DNA of 64,000 nucleotides from Chryseobacterium sp. (GTDB lineage Bacteria; Bacteroidota; Bacteroidia; Flavobacteriales; Weeksellaceae), in assembly GCF_008831505.1 (NCBI RefSeq), contig NZ_CP044507.1, forward strand, positions 1,984,001-2,048,000. Direction: 5' to 3'. Numbering within the stretch: the stretch's first letter is position 1; every line of letters starts with the position of its first letter. The position numbers and the translations under genes are program-made. This document shows, one piece after another, positions 26,449 through 34,879 of this stretch. The notes beneath the pieces are model-generated. The model did not search any database. It saw only the letters and a program-made list of their open reading frames with translations, and was not told where the DNA came from.

Positions 26449-26511
26449 CCAATCACCATCCACCAATCACCATCCACCAATCACCAATCACCAATCACCA
26501 ATCACCAATCA
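26449..26511. repeat. Nine-unit heptanucleotide array between capE and the cupin gene
   Basis: Nine head-to-tail 7-mers on the plus strand: CCAATCA, CCATCCA, CCAATCA, CCATCCA, then CCAATCA five times. A tenth, degenerate unit (CTAACTA) contains the capE stop codon at 26516-26518. No ORF or terminator is visible here. Confidence 0.95.
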
Positions 26512-26515
26512 CTAA

Positions 26516-27547
26516 CTACACATAAAAAGCAGGGTCCTCCCCAAAAACTTCCTTACGGATAAGAGGCAGTGTAGAAATCAGCTTTTTAAGTCCTTCTACA
26601 CCCTGCTGTTCCGTATTGTGAGAGTGGTAATCTTCTATTTTGCTAATATCCCTTTCGCCCTCAGAAAAATATTTGGCATAGTTAAGGTCGCGGTTATCAG
26701 CCGGGATTCGGTAGAAATCACCCATATCTTCGGCATGCAGCATTTCCTCGCGCGTACAGAGGGTTTCATAAAGTTTCTCACCGTGCCGTGTTCCGATCAC
26801 TTTCACCGGTACATCCTTGCCGGTGAGTTCCATAAGCGCCTTCGCCAGGTCGCCTATCTTACCTGCCGGTGCCTTATTTACAAAAAGATCGCCCGGATTG
26901 GCATTTTCAAAGGCAAAAAGTACCAGATCTACGGCGTCTTCAAGAGACATGAAGAAGCGCGACATATTGGGATCGGTAACTGTAATCTTTTCACCTTTTT
27001 TGATCTGGTTCAGGAAAAGAGGAATCACAGAACCGCGGGAGCCCATAACGTTTCCGTAACGTGTAAGGCAGACCACTGTTTCGGTAAGGCTGCGTGACTC
27101 GGCCACGGCTACTTTCTCCATCATAGCTTTTGAGATTCCCATAGCGTTGATGGGATATGCTGCTTTATCAGTACTCAGACAGATCACTTTCTGGACCTTG
27201 TTCACCGCTGATGCCCTGATGACATTCTGCGTACCCTCAACATTGGTTTTTACAGCCTGCATGGGGAAAAACTCACAGGAAGGCACCTGCTTGAGTGCGG
27301 CTGCGTGGAATACATAATCAACACCGCGGGTAGCAGGCTCCACACTGGCATAATCGCGGACGTCACCTATATAATATTTGATTTTATCATTTTTATACTG
27401 GACGCGCATGTCATCCTGTTTCTTTTCGTCACGCGAAAAGATGCGTATCTCGCGGAAATGGTCGGTGTGAAGAAAGCGGTTAAGGACGGCGCTCCCAAAA
27501 GAGCCGGTACCGCCGGTGATAAGAAGAACTTTATTTTGAATTTTCAT
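26516..27547 (-). CDS. capE: UDP-GlcNAc 4,6-dehydratase/5-epimerase of UDP-L-FucNAc synthesis (CapE/WbjB/FnlA)
   Basis: 343 residues, as in CapE. NAD(P)-binding KVLLITGGTGSFGSAVLNRF (~6-25), HAAALKQVPSCEFFPMQAV (~81-99), and the active site STDKAAYPINAMGISKAMMEK (~124-144), with Met-x-x-x-Lys in place of Tyr-x-x-x-Lys as in the inverting dehydratases. It catalyses the first step from UDP-GlcNAc to UDP-L-FucNAc: 4,6-dehydration with C5 inversion. The stop codon lies inside the heptamer array that fills the following gap. Confidence 0.95.
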   Translation of the reverse strand: MKIQNKVLLITGGTGSFGSAVLNRFLHTDHFREIRIFSRDEKKQDDMRVQYKNDKIKYYIGDVRDYASVEPATRGVDYVFHAAALKQVPSCEFFPMQAVKTNVEGTQNVIRASAVNKVQKVICLSTDKAAYPINAMGISKAMMEKVAVAESRSLTETVVCLTRYGNVMGSRGSVIPLFLNQIKKGEKITVTDPNMSRFFMSLEDAVDLVLFAFENANPGDLFVNKAPAGKIGDLAKALMELTGKDVPVKVIGTRHGEKLYETLCTREEMLHAEDMGDFYRIPADNRDLNYAKYFSEGERDISKIEDYHSHNTEQQGVEGLKKLISTLPLIRKEVFGEDPAFYV

Positions 27548-27576
27548 TTGTGTGTTTCAGTGCTTTTACTGTTAAT

Positions 27577-28878
27577 TTATAATCTCGAATCACTTTCGTG
27601 AAGGGTTCCTTTTACATCATATATAACTCCATTTTCCCTGAGGTAAGCCCCAAGATCCATTTCCCGGAATTCACCATGCGCCACACCGTGGATTATTGCG
27701 TCATATTTACTGCCGGGCACCATTTCAGCTAGGCAGTCCAGTCCATATTCCCGGCGGACCTGTAAAGGATCTGCCCAGGGATCATAGACGGTCACCTCGG
27801 TACTGTAATCACGCAGGGCGGCAACTACATCAATAATCTTCGTATTACGTATATCCCTGCAGTTTTCTTTGAAAGTAAAGCCTAAAATCAATACTTCAGC
27901 GCCTTTTACCCTGATTCCCTTACGGATCATAAGTTTTACCACCTGGCTGCCTACAAACAGACCCATGGAGTCGTTTACCCTGCGGGCTGCCAGGATCAGC
28001 TCGGAATAATGACCAACGCTGTGTGCCTTCTCCACAAGATAAAAAGGATCCACACCAATGCAGTGCCCACCCACCAGTCCGGGTTTGAAGGGCAGGAAAT
28101 TCCATTTGGTACCGGCCGCCGCCAACACCTCTTTGGTGTCAATCTCCATCAGCGAGAAAATCTTCGCAAGTTCGTTTACAAAAGCTATATTTACATCGCG
28201 CTGTGCGTTTTCGACCACCTTTGAAGCCTCAGCGACCTTAATGGAGGGCGCAGGGTGGGTGCCGGCCGTAATCACAGAGCGATAGAGACGGTCCACCACA
28301 TCGCCAGCTTCGGGAGTGGAGCCCGACGTTACTTTCACAATTTTGTCAATGGTATTCTTCCGGTCGCCCGGATTCACTCTCTCCGGTGAATAACCGCAGA
28401 AGAAATCAGCATTAAACTTCAGTCCTGATACTCTTTCAAGTATGGGTACACATTCTTCCTCGGTCACACCGGGATAGACTGTAGATTCATAAATGACTAA
28501 ATCGCCTTCTTTCAGGACACGGCCCACAGTTTCGGAAGCGCGGTACAGCGATCTCAGGTCCGGACGGTTACTCCTGTCAATGGGAGTGGGCACCGTAATA
28601 ATATAAGTATTTGCACCCTCAATCTGTGTTTCCTCTGTAGTGCAGTATAATCCTTTCGTACCGGCAGGTGCCTGCACAGCAAGATAAGGATTATAAGTAA
28701 CTAAGACTCCCTGCAGAACTGCTGCTGAAATTTCACCGGTTTGGTCCATGCCGGACATCAGCTCTTTTACACGTCCGCCGTCTGTGTCAAATCCTACTAC
28801 AGGATAGCGGGTGGCAAGCAGCCGCGCCAATGGCAAGCCTACATAACCCAGTCCGATAACCGCAATTTGATGATTCAT
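27577..28878 (-). CDS. Nucleotide-sugar 6-dehydrogenase (WecC/TviB-like)
   Basis: 433 residues. Three-part UDP-glucose/UDP-HexNAc dehydrogenase architecture: N-terminal [17 protein letters not shown] (~5-21), NAD-domain [36 protein letters not shown], a catalytic segment around [14 protein letters not shown] (Cys272 region) and a C-terminal domain with [17 protein letters not shown]. It oxidises C6 twice to a uronic acid. The pattern is closest to UDP-HexNAc dehydrogenases such as TviB and WecC rather than to Ugd. It sits directly after wzc, suggesting an acidic HexNAc-uronic residue in the polymer. Confidence 0.93.
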   Translation of the reverse strand: MNHQIAVIGLGYVGLPLARLLATRYPVVGFDTDGGRVKELMSGMDQTGEISAAVLQGVLVTYNPYLAVQAPAGTKGLYCTTEETQIEGANTYIITVPTPIDRSNRPDLRSLYRASETVGRVLKEGDLVIYESTVYPGVTEEECVPILERVSGLKFNADFFCGYSPERVNPGDRKNTIDKIVKVTSGSTPEAGDVVDRLYRSVITAGTHPAPSIKVAEASKVVENAQRDVNIAFVNELAKIFSLMEIDTKEVLAAAGTKWNFLPFKPGLVGGHCIGVDPFYLVEKAHSVGHYSELILAARRVNDSMGLFVGSQVVKLMIRKGIRVKGAEVLILGFTFKENCRDIRNTKIIDVVAALRDYSTEVTVYDPWADPLQVRREYGLDCLAEMVPGSKYDAIIHGVAHGEFREMDLGAYLRENGVIYDVKGTLHESDSRL

Positions 28879-28938
28879 TAAGTTCTGATTTAGGTAAGAA
28901 ACGCAGTATTAATTATACACCGGCTTACCATGCGGATA

Positions 28939-31272
28939 TTAAAAGCTAAACCATTTTTTCTTTTTGGGTCCTTCTGTATAATATCCATACCCGTATTTAT
29001 TTCCGTAACTTAAATGCAGGTTCTTTACATCATTAAGGATCACAGCAAACCTGCCCGGCGCGTTCTCACGACGGATCTGGTCGGCAAATTCAAGCATATC
29101 TCTTTCTGTGTGCTCGGCCCGCATTACATACAGCATCAGGTCCATATACTCCAGCAGGTTGAAGGTATCACTTACCATCAGCATAGGCGCAGTATCAATA
29201 ACGATGTAATCGTAACGGTACTTGAAACCTTCCACCACGTCTCCAAACTTAGGATTGGCCAGCAATTCTGTTGGATTCGGGGCGATGCTTCCACTGGGGA
29301 TAACATCCAGTTTCGGATTAAGGGCGGACTGCTCAATATAGCCGTCTGCACTTATATCATCTGAAGCCAGGAAATCGGTAAGTCCCACCGGAGACAAATT
29401 CATAAACCTTTTAAACTGTGGATTTCGGATATCTGCCCCAATAAGCAGAACCTTACGGTTCTGCGCTAAAGTAAGTGCCGTATTAACTGCAACCGTGGTC
29501 TTACCTTCACCTTTTACAGATGAGGAGATCATAATTACAGGTGCCTTACCCTGCTCGGGCTTACGCAGTACAAACTTCATGTTGGTAAGCATAATCCGGA
29601 AGGATTCCGCAAAAGAAGTGAAATCATTCTGTTTAACCAGCGCTCCTTCGCCGTCATCAGCATGCGGAATTTCACCTACTACAGGAATATCCGGCAACAG
29701 CTGGCGAATATCGCGGCGGCTGTGAATATAGGTATCGAGAGCAAACTTTGTGTAAAGGAATGCGGCCGGAACTACAAGAGCAATTAGTGCCGCCAGCAAA
29801 TAAACCGTATTGGTTTTAGGTGCCACAGGTGCTGCGAGTGTGTAAGCGGGATTAACAACTTTAGCCTTAGGTGTATTGACAGAAAGTGCGATGGAGGTTT
29901 CCTCACGTTTCTGAAGCAAATAAAGGAATAAAGCCTCTTTCAGATTCTGCTGTCTCTCAATATCACGGAACACACGCTCCTGCTGTGGAAATTTACTGAT
30001 AGCCACACCCGACTGATTGATCTGATTCTGAATCTGACCTCTGGCCACCTGCAGGCTCATACGCGACTTCCGCAGGTTATCACGGATCAGATTCCTCATG
30101 GAACTGATGTCCCTGTTGAACTGCTGTACTGCCGGGTTGGAAGGGGTTGCCTGTCTCAGTGTACGGTTACGGGTAAGCACCAGTTGATTATATTCCTCAA
30201 TTACGCCGTCCAGACCGGAAGGCATGCCCACATTGGTAGGCAGCAACTGGTCGTTACTGGATGAATTGGCAATCCTAAGTACGGAATCCACCATTTCCAG
30301 TTGAGTCCCGATATCCATGAGCTTTTTTGTATTCTCACTCGCATTCTGCATACTCAGTTCGGCCTGCGCCTGGAGGTCGGCAATTTTATTGGCCGCTTTA
30401 AAATTTTCCTTACGGCTTTCGATACCGCCCAGTTCCTTGGTGATCAGGTCGAGCCTTTCGTCAATAAATCTGGCCGTTGCCACTGCCTCTGCATTTTTGT
30501 CCTTGATTGCGTCACCATTATACTGGCGGATAAGTTCGTTCAGGATATCTTCGGAGCGCAGCGGATTGATACCCACGCGGCTCAGTTCCATTATAGAAGA
30601 CTTCTTTTGTGGAATAACAACTGATATTGAAGCTTCCAGTTGATCGGCTACTACCTTAGGATTGGTAATAACCAGCTTCAGCGGTCCGTCAAATTTAATA
30701 CCGGGTCTCCGGGTCAGCGTAACTGAACCAAAATCAAGCGCCAGTGGTTTGCCAAAGGTGCCTGGATACTGTTTCTTATCAGTTTTCAGGACAAACCCCG
30801 TACCTGCAGGCTCAATGGAATAAGTGGCACTGCTGAATGAACGTGGATTTTTAAGTCCGTTAATCTCTCCCTCTATCGGACTGTTCTCATAGAGTTCAGC
30901 CTCTTTCACATTACCTTCATTAATGAGTCTGATTTCAAGCTTAAGCGCTTTCACTACATTATACAGCAACGGTTTCGATTTGATGACGGAAAGTTCGTTA
31001 TCAACTTCATTACTCATAATTCCCGAAGGCAGGGTCATATTCTGGAATTCCTGAAGACCTGTCATCCCACCCTGCTTGCCGTTATCACTTTTCACATAAA
31101 GCGAAGCCTTGCTCATATACTGGGGTGTGGCATACCGGAGGTAGATCCATGCAAGGGTAAGACCCAATAGCACACTGATTACAAAAAGCGGCCACCAGCG
31201 TAAATAGCGTTGAATCTGTCTTTTGATTTCACCGCTGTCTTTACGCTGTTCTTTTTTTTCTGTTATATCCAT
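28939..31272 (-). CDS. wzc: Polysaccharide copolymerase with fused tyrosine autokinase (Wzc)
   Basis: 777 residues. An N-terminal Wzz domain (TM1 at WWPLFVISVLLGLTLAWIYL, ~residues 27-46), a long periplasmic coiled-coil region (~270-460), TM2 (TVYLLAALIALVVPAAFLYT, ~480-500), then a BY-kinase domain with Walker A SSSVKGEGKTTVAVN, Walker A' LLIGADIRNPQFKR and Walker B YDYIVIDTAPML. The C-terminal tail is tyrosine-rich (SYGNKYGYGYYTEG), the usual autophosphorylation cluster. It controls chain length and couples polymerisation to export with Wza. It lies 4 bases from wza. Confidence 0.95.
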   Translation of the reverse strand: MDITEKKEQRKDSGEIKRQIQRYLRWWPLFVISVLLGLTLAWIYLRYATPQYMSKASLYVKSDNGKQGGMTGLQEFQNMTLPSGIMSNEVDNELSVIKSKPLLYNVVKALKLEIRLINEGNVKEAELYENSPIEGEINGLKNPRSFSSATYSIEPAGTGFVLKTDKKQYPGTFGKPLALDFGSVTLTRRPGIKFDGPLKLVITNPKVVADQLEASISVVIPQKKSSIMELSRVGINPLRSEDILNELIRQYNGDAIKDKNAEAVATARFIDERLDLITKELGGIESRKENFKAANKIADLQAQAELSMQNASENTKKLMDIGTQLEMVDSVLRIANSSSNDQLLPTNVGMPSGLDGVIEEYNQLVLTRNRTLRQATPSNPAVQQFNRDISSMRNLIRDNLRKSRMSLQVARGQIQNQINQSGVAISKFPQQERVFRDIERQQNLKEALFLYLLQKREETSIALSVNTPKAKVVNPAYTLAAPVAPKTNTVYLLAALIALVVPAAFLYTKFALDTYIHSRRDIRQLLPDIPVVGEIPHADDGEGALVKQNDFTSFAESFRIMLTNMKFVLRKPEQGKAPVIMISSSVKGEGKTTVAVNTALTLAQNRKVLLIGADIRNPQFKRFMNLSPVGLTDFLASDDISADGYIEQSALNPKLDVIPSGSIAPNPTELLANPKFGDVVEGFKYRYDYIVIDTAPMLMVSDTFNLLEYMDLMLYVMRAEHTERDMLEFADQIRRENAPGRFAVILNDVKNLHLSYGNKYGYGYYTEGPKKKKWFSF

Positions 31273-31276
31273 TCAG

Positions 31277-32071
31277 TTATCGTAATAAAGTAATCAGTAT
31301 AGAAGCAAGACCCAGCACTACACCACCAATCTGGAAGGCAAGATTTCGGTTGGGATCAACATTAGCAGATTTTTTCTTGATATCATCCGGCTCCACGTAC
31401 AGCACATCATTTTGCTGCAGATAGTAATAAGGCGAAGAAGTAATGTTTTTATCAGTAAAATCCAGCACATAGGTAGCATCGCCGTTGGCTTCATGACGGA
31501 TAAGTCTTACCTTGGTCCGGTCTCCATAATCAGTCATGTCCCCGGCCATCCCCAATGCCTGAAATACGGTAACCTTATCAGTAGCACTGGTATATTGCCC
31601 CGGACTTTTCACTTCGCCCAAAACAGTCACATTGAAGTTAAGCTGACGGATGGAAACCAAAGGATCAGAAAGATATTGTCTTAGCCTCTGCTCCAGATCT
31701 GTACGCAGCTGCGCCATCGTCATTCCTTTTACAAAAATGCGACCCAGAACGGGAAATGTCAGATAACCTTCATTATCGATTACATAGCCCTGAGGTGCAG
31801 TTTGTGCAGCCTGTGTATTTTGGGATTCGGCCGGTGTACTCACCTGATTCATGGAATGAAGATTGAAGGGACGGACAGCATACTCGTCAAATGCGGTGAC
31901 TTTAATATCAAGCAAATCACCGGTCTGAAGGCGGGAACCTTCAAAAACAGCCTGCTGCACCTGCTGTTCTGCCAGAGCACGGTCGGTATCCATATAAACC
32001 ATGTTTTCCTTGGGTTTGCAGGAAGATAAGGCAAGAAGCAGCAATAGAAAATAGATACTGTTTTTCATCAT
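31277..32071 (-). CDS. wza: Polysaccharide export outer-membrane lipoprotein (Wza/GfcE family)
   Basis: 264 residues from Met at 32071. The frame is open to 32089, but that ATG would lie inside the promoter -7 box, so MMKNSIYFLLLLLALSSCKPK is the proper start. This is a lipoprotein signal with lipobox LSSC. A Poly_export domain (~30-120, RLQTGDLLDIKVTAFDEY) and a SLBB-like domain (NVTVLGEVKSPGQYTS, ~145-160) follow. A C-terminal hydrophobic helix (FQIGGVVLGLASILITLL) would form the outer-membrane pore segment. First gene of the polysaccharide operon. Confidence 0.93.
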   Translation of the reverse strand: MMKNSIYFLLLLLALSSCKPKENMVYMDTDRALAEQQVQQAVFEGSRLQTGDLLDIKVTAFDEYAVRPFNLHSMNQVSTPAESQNTQAAQTAPQGYVIDNEGYLTFPVLGRIFVKGMTMAQLRTDLEQRLRQYLSDPLVSIRQLNFNVTVLGEVKSPGQYTSATDKVTVFQALGMAGDMTDYGDRTKVRLIRHEANGDATYVLDFTDKNITSSPYYYLQQNDVLYVEPDDIKKKSANVDPNRNLAFQIGGVVLGLASILITLLR

Positions 32072-32086
32072 GAGCGTAAATTCTTG

Positions 32087-32094
32087 CAAAGATA
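32087..32094 (-). promoter_or_regulatory. Bacteroidota -7 box (TATCTTTG) of the polysaccharide operon
   Basis: On the minus strand GTATATCTTTGCAAG matches the TAnnTTTG consensus exactly. Transcription would begin near 32080, about 10 bases before the preferred wza start. A clear -33 TTTG is not visible at the right distance. No comparably good box is seen further down the operon. Confidence 0.65.
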
Positions 32095-32233
32095 TACAAT
32101 CTGCGGGAATGCGGATTGGTAGTATAAATATTTTTTTGGGAGTTTATGGCAGCAATTTCTAAACTTAAAATTTGCCGAACTCTGCTAAAAATGGTGCTTC
32201 CTTCCGCCTATGTGCAATTCTGCCGTCTGTCCA

Positions 32234-32497
32234 TTATTTTATCAATACCTTACCTGTAAACGGGAAATGTGATGTATATTGTAATTTTGATCCCTGCACG
32301 ACTTCGGAACCCTCTGAAAGGAAAACATATCGGCTTCCCTGCAGTACAAAAAGGAGAAAGCGGCTACTTTTTCGGATTTTTATTTTATTAAGGTCAATTG
32401 AGAGTACATAACTGTTCTTCGTTTCAGCTTTGGACCACTCCTTTTCGCCAAACTCAAACTCACGTTCCCGTGTGCGGAATAAATTCAATATCATCAT
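32234..32497 (-). CDS. Small hypothetical protein
   Basis: 87 residues, starting MMILNLFRTREREF, with mixed hydrophobic and charged segments (FLLFVLQGSRYVFLSEGSEVV) that suggest a small beta protein rather than a membrane protein. I do not recognise the family. A good promoter box (TATTTTTG at 32511-32518, minus strand) sits 14 bases upstream, which supports expression. It is separated from wza by ~160 bp and transcribed the same way, but wza has its own promoter. Confidence 0.5.
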   Translation of the reverse strand: MMILNLFRTREREFEFGEKEWSKAETKNSYVLSIDLNKIKIRKSSRFLLFVLQGSRYVFLSEGSEVVQGSKLQYTSHFPFTGKVLIK

Positions 32498-32510
32498 TAT
32501 TTGTTTACTA

Positions 32511-32518
32511 CAAAAATA
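32511..32518 (-). promoter_or_regulatory. -7 box (TATTTTTG) for the small hypothetical gene
   Basis: Minus strand TTATTTTTGTAG fits TAnnTTTG, 14 bases upstream of the ATG at 32497. Confidence 0.5.
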
Positions 32519-32693
32519 ATGATTTTTTGTGAATATTTATGTAAAAAATAGTTAACATCATATATAATTGGGCAAAATTGGGCTAACGCAACGCAAATTG
32601 ATAAATATTAATATATGGGTGCAAACTAGCTTGAAATCAAGCTGTATGAAGTAAATATCAGCAAAGTCTGATAATTATTCTGTATCTGGGTTT

Positions 32694-32735
32694 AAGGCTA
32701 TAAGCTATAGATTATCAGCTATAGGCGATAGGTCA
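32694..32735. repeat. Heptanucleotide array, AGCTATA family
   Basis: 7-mers GGCTATA, AGCTATA, GATTATC, AGCTATA, GGCGATA, GGTCAAT in a row. It resembles the GCTATAA words at 34.65 and 37.48 kb. It lies in the 276-bp gap between the two small hypothetical genes, which otherwise holds only AT-rich DNA. Confidence 0.7.
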
Positions 32736-32773
32736 ATTGCCTGAAGCTCAAACAACACCAGGCATCAGCCAAG

Positions 32774-32965
32774 ATGCTCTTCGACACTTCCCAGCGCGTG
32801 GGCGCGGCAGGCGGCATGGCGCTCGTACTGCTCGTCCAGATCGAAAGTTCAGAAATACTGAAGACCGTGATTCTGGCAGCCGTTGGCGGCACCTCCAGCT
32901 ACCTGGTCACCCTGGCAGTAAAATTTCTTCTGCACCGCCTCAGAAAGAAAAACCACAACCCCTAG
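32774..32965 (+). CDS. Small membrane protein, hypothetical
   Basis: 63 residues. MLFDTSQRVGAAGGMALVLLVQIESSEI is followed by a hydrophobic helix (TVILAAVGGTSSYLVTLAVKFLL) and a basic tail (HRLRKKNHNP), so one to two membrane segments with a positive cytoplasmic end. It resembles short conserved hypotheticals of flavobacteria and is faintly holin-like in build, but no phage genes are nearby. A rho-independent terminator follows 7 bases after the stop, which supports a real gene. Confidence 0.6.
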   Translation: MLFDTSQRVGAAGGMALVLLVQIESSEILKTVILAAVGGTSSYLVTLAVKFLLHRLRKKNHNP

Positions 32966-32971
32966 CGGATC

Positions 32972-33000
32972 GGCCTCCTTCACCGGAGGCCTTTCTTTTT
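32972..33000 (+). terminator. Rho-independent terminator
   Basis: GGCCTCC (32972-32978) pairs with GGAGGCC (32985-32991) around a 6-base loop, followed by TTTCTTTTT. Directly downstream of the 63-residue membrane protein. Confidence 0.85.
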
Positions 33001-33036
33001 ACTTCACTTCTAATTTTTTCCATGCACGTATCAATA

Positions 33037-33078
33037 ACCACTCACCACTCACCTACAACCAATAACCAATAACCAATC
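33037..33078. repeat. Heptanucleotide array, ACCAATC family
   Basis: Six 7-mers: ACCACTC twice, ACCTACA, ACCAATA twice, ACCAATC. Same family as the capE gap array at 26.45 kb. Confidence 0.85.
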
Positions 33079-33139
33079 AGCGGCATCGGTAGAAATTGAA
33101 AATGAGGAAGCAAAACTCCCCGGTCTCATTGAATGTTTT

Positions 33140-33961
33140 TTAGTTTGTCTGTGTAACCGTCATGCTGTTCAGCCAGCCTGTCTGTGTACCCATATGTGAA
33201 TGGTGCTGTCCCGCTTGAGAAACATCTGAAAAATTGAGGTTTCCGTTTTGAATGTCGGTGGCACTGTGGTTCAGACCATCCTGGTACTGTTCCATACGGT
33301 TAAGGTTACCGCTTTGTCCGCCTGCAGCCATATGGTCATCTCCATACTGCTCGGCCTCCGCCCTGTTTCCACTTCCCAGTTGAAGATGCAGTGCAAAGTT
33401 AGAAATGCCGTCCTGCGCCTGATAAATGGTATTGACCGAACCGTTAGAACCGGCAAAAGCTTCGTTTTCAATACCCGTCTGGTCCTGGAAAGTTCTGTTG
33501 AAGCTGCCGTTCAGCTGGTTGGAGTAGGCAGTGTTGTCATTACCTTCTGTGGTCTGTTCCGCACGGTTCCAGTTTCCGTCTTGTAGGGCTGTGGTTATGT
33601 TGTCGTTGCCGTCCTGCAGTTGGATTACGGTATTTCTGCTGCCTTCCTGAAGGGTTCGTGCCCAGTTTCCGTAACCCTCCTGCAGAACGTTGTTGCTGTT
33701 TCTGCCTCCAATTTGGTCAACATCAACTTCATTACTGTTTCCCAAACTTTGAGCTACATTTACATTTCGGTTCCCGCTTTGATCTACATCAGCTGAATTA
33801 TCGTTACCCTGTTGCAGCAAATTATTGCTGTGCAGTAATCCTGCCTGTGTTATTGCAGCCACGTTTCCGTTGCCTGTCTGAGTAGATACATCGGAATTTG
33901 ACTGTGCAAAAGCGAAGCCTACAGCCATAAGTGCGAATGCACTTGCAAATACTTTTTTCAT
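33140..33961 (-). CDS. Curlin-repeat protein (CsgA-like functional amyloid)
   Basis: 273 residues. A signal peptide (MKKVFASAFALMAVGFAFAQ) precedes about ten repeats of ~22 residues with Q-x-G-x-x-N-x-A patterns, e.g. QQGNDNSADVDQSGNRN and QLGSGNRAEAEQYGDD. This is the curlin strand-turn-strand motif of CsgA/CsgB, so it should be secreted and form extracellular amyloid fibres involved in adhesion or biofilm. No csgG, csgE or csgF is seen in the window, so the export partners must be elsewhere. It ends WLNSMTVTQTN. It has its own strong promoter and stands alone. Confidence 0.88.
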   Translation of the reverse strand: MKKVFASAFALMAVGFAFAQSNSDVSTQTGNGNVAAITQAGLLHSNNLLQQGNDNSADVDQSGNRNVNVAQSLGNSNEVDVDQIGGRNSNNVLQEGYGNWARTLQEGSRNTVIQLQDGNDNITTALQDGNWNRAEQTTEGNDNTAYSNQLNGSFNRTFQDQTGIENEAFAGSNGSVNTIYQAQDGISNFALHLQLGSGNRAEAEQYGDDHMAAGGQSGNLNRMEQYQDGLNHSATDIQNGNLNFSDVSQAGQHHSHMGTQTGWLNSMTVTQTN

Positions 33962-33992
33962 GTTTAAAAGGTTTTTAGATTAGTTTGTATAA

Positions 33993-34022
33993 CAAATGTA
34001 ATAGTCGTGCATATTCCGCAAA
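33993..34022 (-). promoter_or_regulatory. Promoter of the curlin gene (TTTG-N18-TACATTTG)
   Basis: On the minus strand TTTG at 34019-34022, an 18-base spacer and TACATTTG at 33993-34000 match the Bacteroidota primary sigma consensus at both elements. It lies 32 bases upstream of the ATG and is the best-formed promoter I found in the window. Confidence 0.75.
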
Positions 34023-34223
34023 TCAATGGTAATAATGAACTGGCGAATATCCCTGAAACTGCTTAGAAGTTACCGCTGACGCCTATATTATCTAACAGTT
34101 TTCAATTAAACACCAATCACATGAATTTTCATTTACCGTTACATTAATATTATAAAAGATTGGAAACAACCGTTAGAACGACTGTTTCATATACCCTACA
34201 TTCATTTTGTAGAAATAACTGCT

Positions 34224-34318
34224 CTATTTAGTGACAGTCAGGTAGTTAAGCCAGCCTTCCCCCATTTGTAAGGTCTGATTTCTACCTGTCTGGCTTTTCA
34301 TTCCCCTGTCTGTTGCCA
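34224..34318 (-). pseudogene. Remnant of a second curlin gene (C-terminal end only)
   Basis: The minus strand reads MKSQTGRNQTLQMGEGWLNY followed by LTVTK and a stop. This aligns with the C-terminus of the intact curlin protein (SQAGQHHSHMGTQTGWLNSM then TVTQTN). Upstream the frame runs into unrelated repeat DNA, so only the last ~30 residues survive. The 33962-34879 interval otherwise holds the curlin promoter, a duplicated gene end and repeats. Confidence 0.6.
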
Positions 34319-34323
34319 AAAAA

Positions 34324-34392
34324 AACAGAAGCCCTATAGGGAACTTCTGCATAAATTTATTTATTACAGCTAAAATCAGTGCACTGCCAGAG
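34324..34392 (-). pseudogene. Duplicated 3' end and terminator of the DUF892 gene
   Basis: The plus-strand stretch from CAGAAGCCCTATAGGGAACT to AGTGCACTGC matches the terminator and last codons of the DUF892 gene at 34830-34890 (same hairpin arms, same TTATTTATT, same AGTGCACTGC, which codes for Ala-Val-His-stop). Beyond this the similarity ends, so only the tail of a second copy remains. Confidence 0.6.
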
Positions 34393-34628
34393 CTTGTCGC
34401 GTCGCTTCCTTCGTCCGCTCCTCGCAAAGACGTCCTTGATAGGGCGCTTATATCAGTTAAACACTCAAACACTCCGCCTCATCAACTCCCCTTTGTGCCC
34501 CTTGCGCAAACCTTCGTGTCCTTTGTGGTTAAAAAATCCCCGCAACCGCAAAACCACTGAGCACACACCGTCTTTTACAGAGCACACTGCGCTTCATCCA
34601 AAATCTCAATTCATGCCTCTCGGCTCTC

Positions 34629-34690
34629 CTCAACCTTAACCTTAAGCTTGCCATTAGCCATTGGATATAAGCTTTATGCTTTATGCCTCT
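34629..34690. repeat. Composite short-word array (CCTTAA hexamers then GCCATTA heptamers), copy 1
   Basis: CTCAACCTTAACCTTAAG is followed by GCCATTA, GCCATTG, GATATAA, GCTTTAT, GCTTTAT, GCCTCTT. The same composite, in the same order, lies at 37448-37508. Confidence 0.8.
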
Positions 34691-34830
34691 TTTCTGTTGC
34701 TCTCTACTTTTTCCTTTTCCGTAGCTCTTGCCCTCCTCAACCCTTTAAAGATTAAGTCCCTACGAACTTTACAATATAGCCTTACAATCTCATCCTTTAT
34801 ACTCAATAACCAATACTCTGAAACAAAAAA

Positions 34831-34857
34831 AGCAGAAGTTCCGCTGGAACTTCTGCT
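34831..34857 (-). terminator. Terminator of the DUF892 gene
   Basis: AGCAGAAGTTCC (34831-34842) pairs with GGAACTTCTGCT (34846-34857). On the minus strand it is followed by a run of seven T. Confidence 0.85.
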
Positions 34858-34879
34858 TAAATCGTTATTTATTTTAAAA

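Noticed and set aside
32774-32965. Phage holin gene
   Set aside because: The small membrane protein has a faintly similar build, but no lysis, structural or integrase genes are nearby.
34224-34472. 82-codon minus-strand frame as a real gene
   Set aside because: Only the last part resembles the curlin tail; the rest is repeat-derived DNA, so it is listed as a pseudogene remnant.
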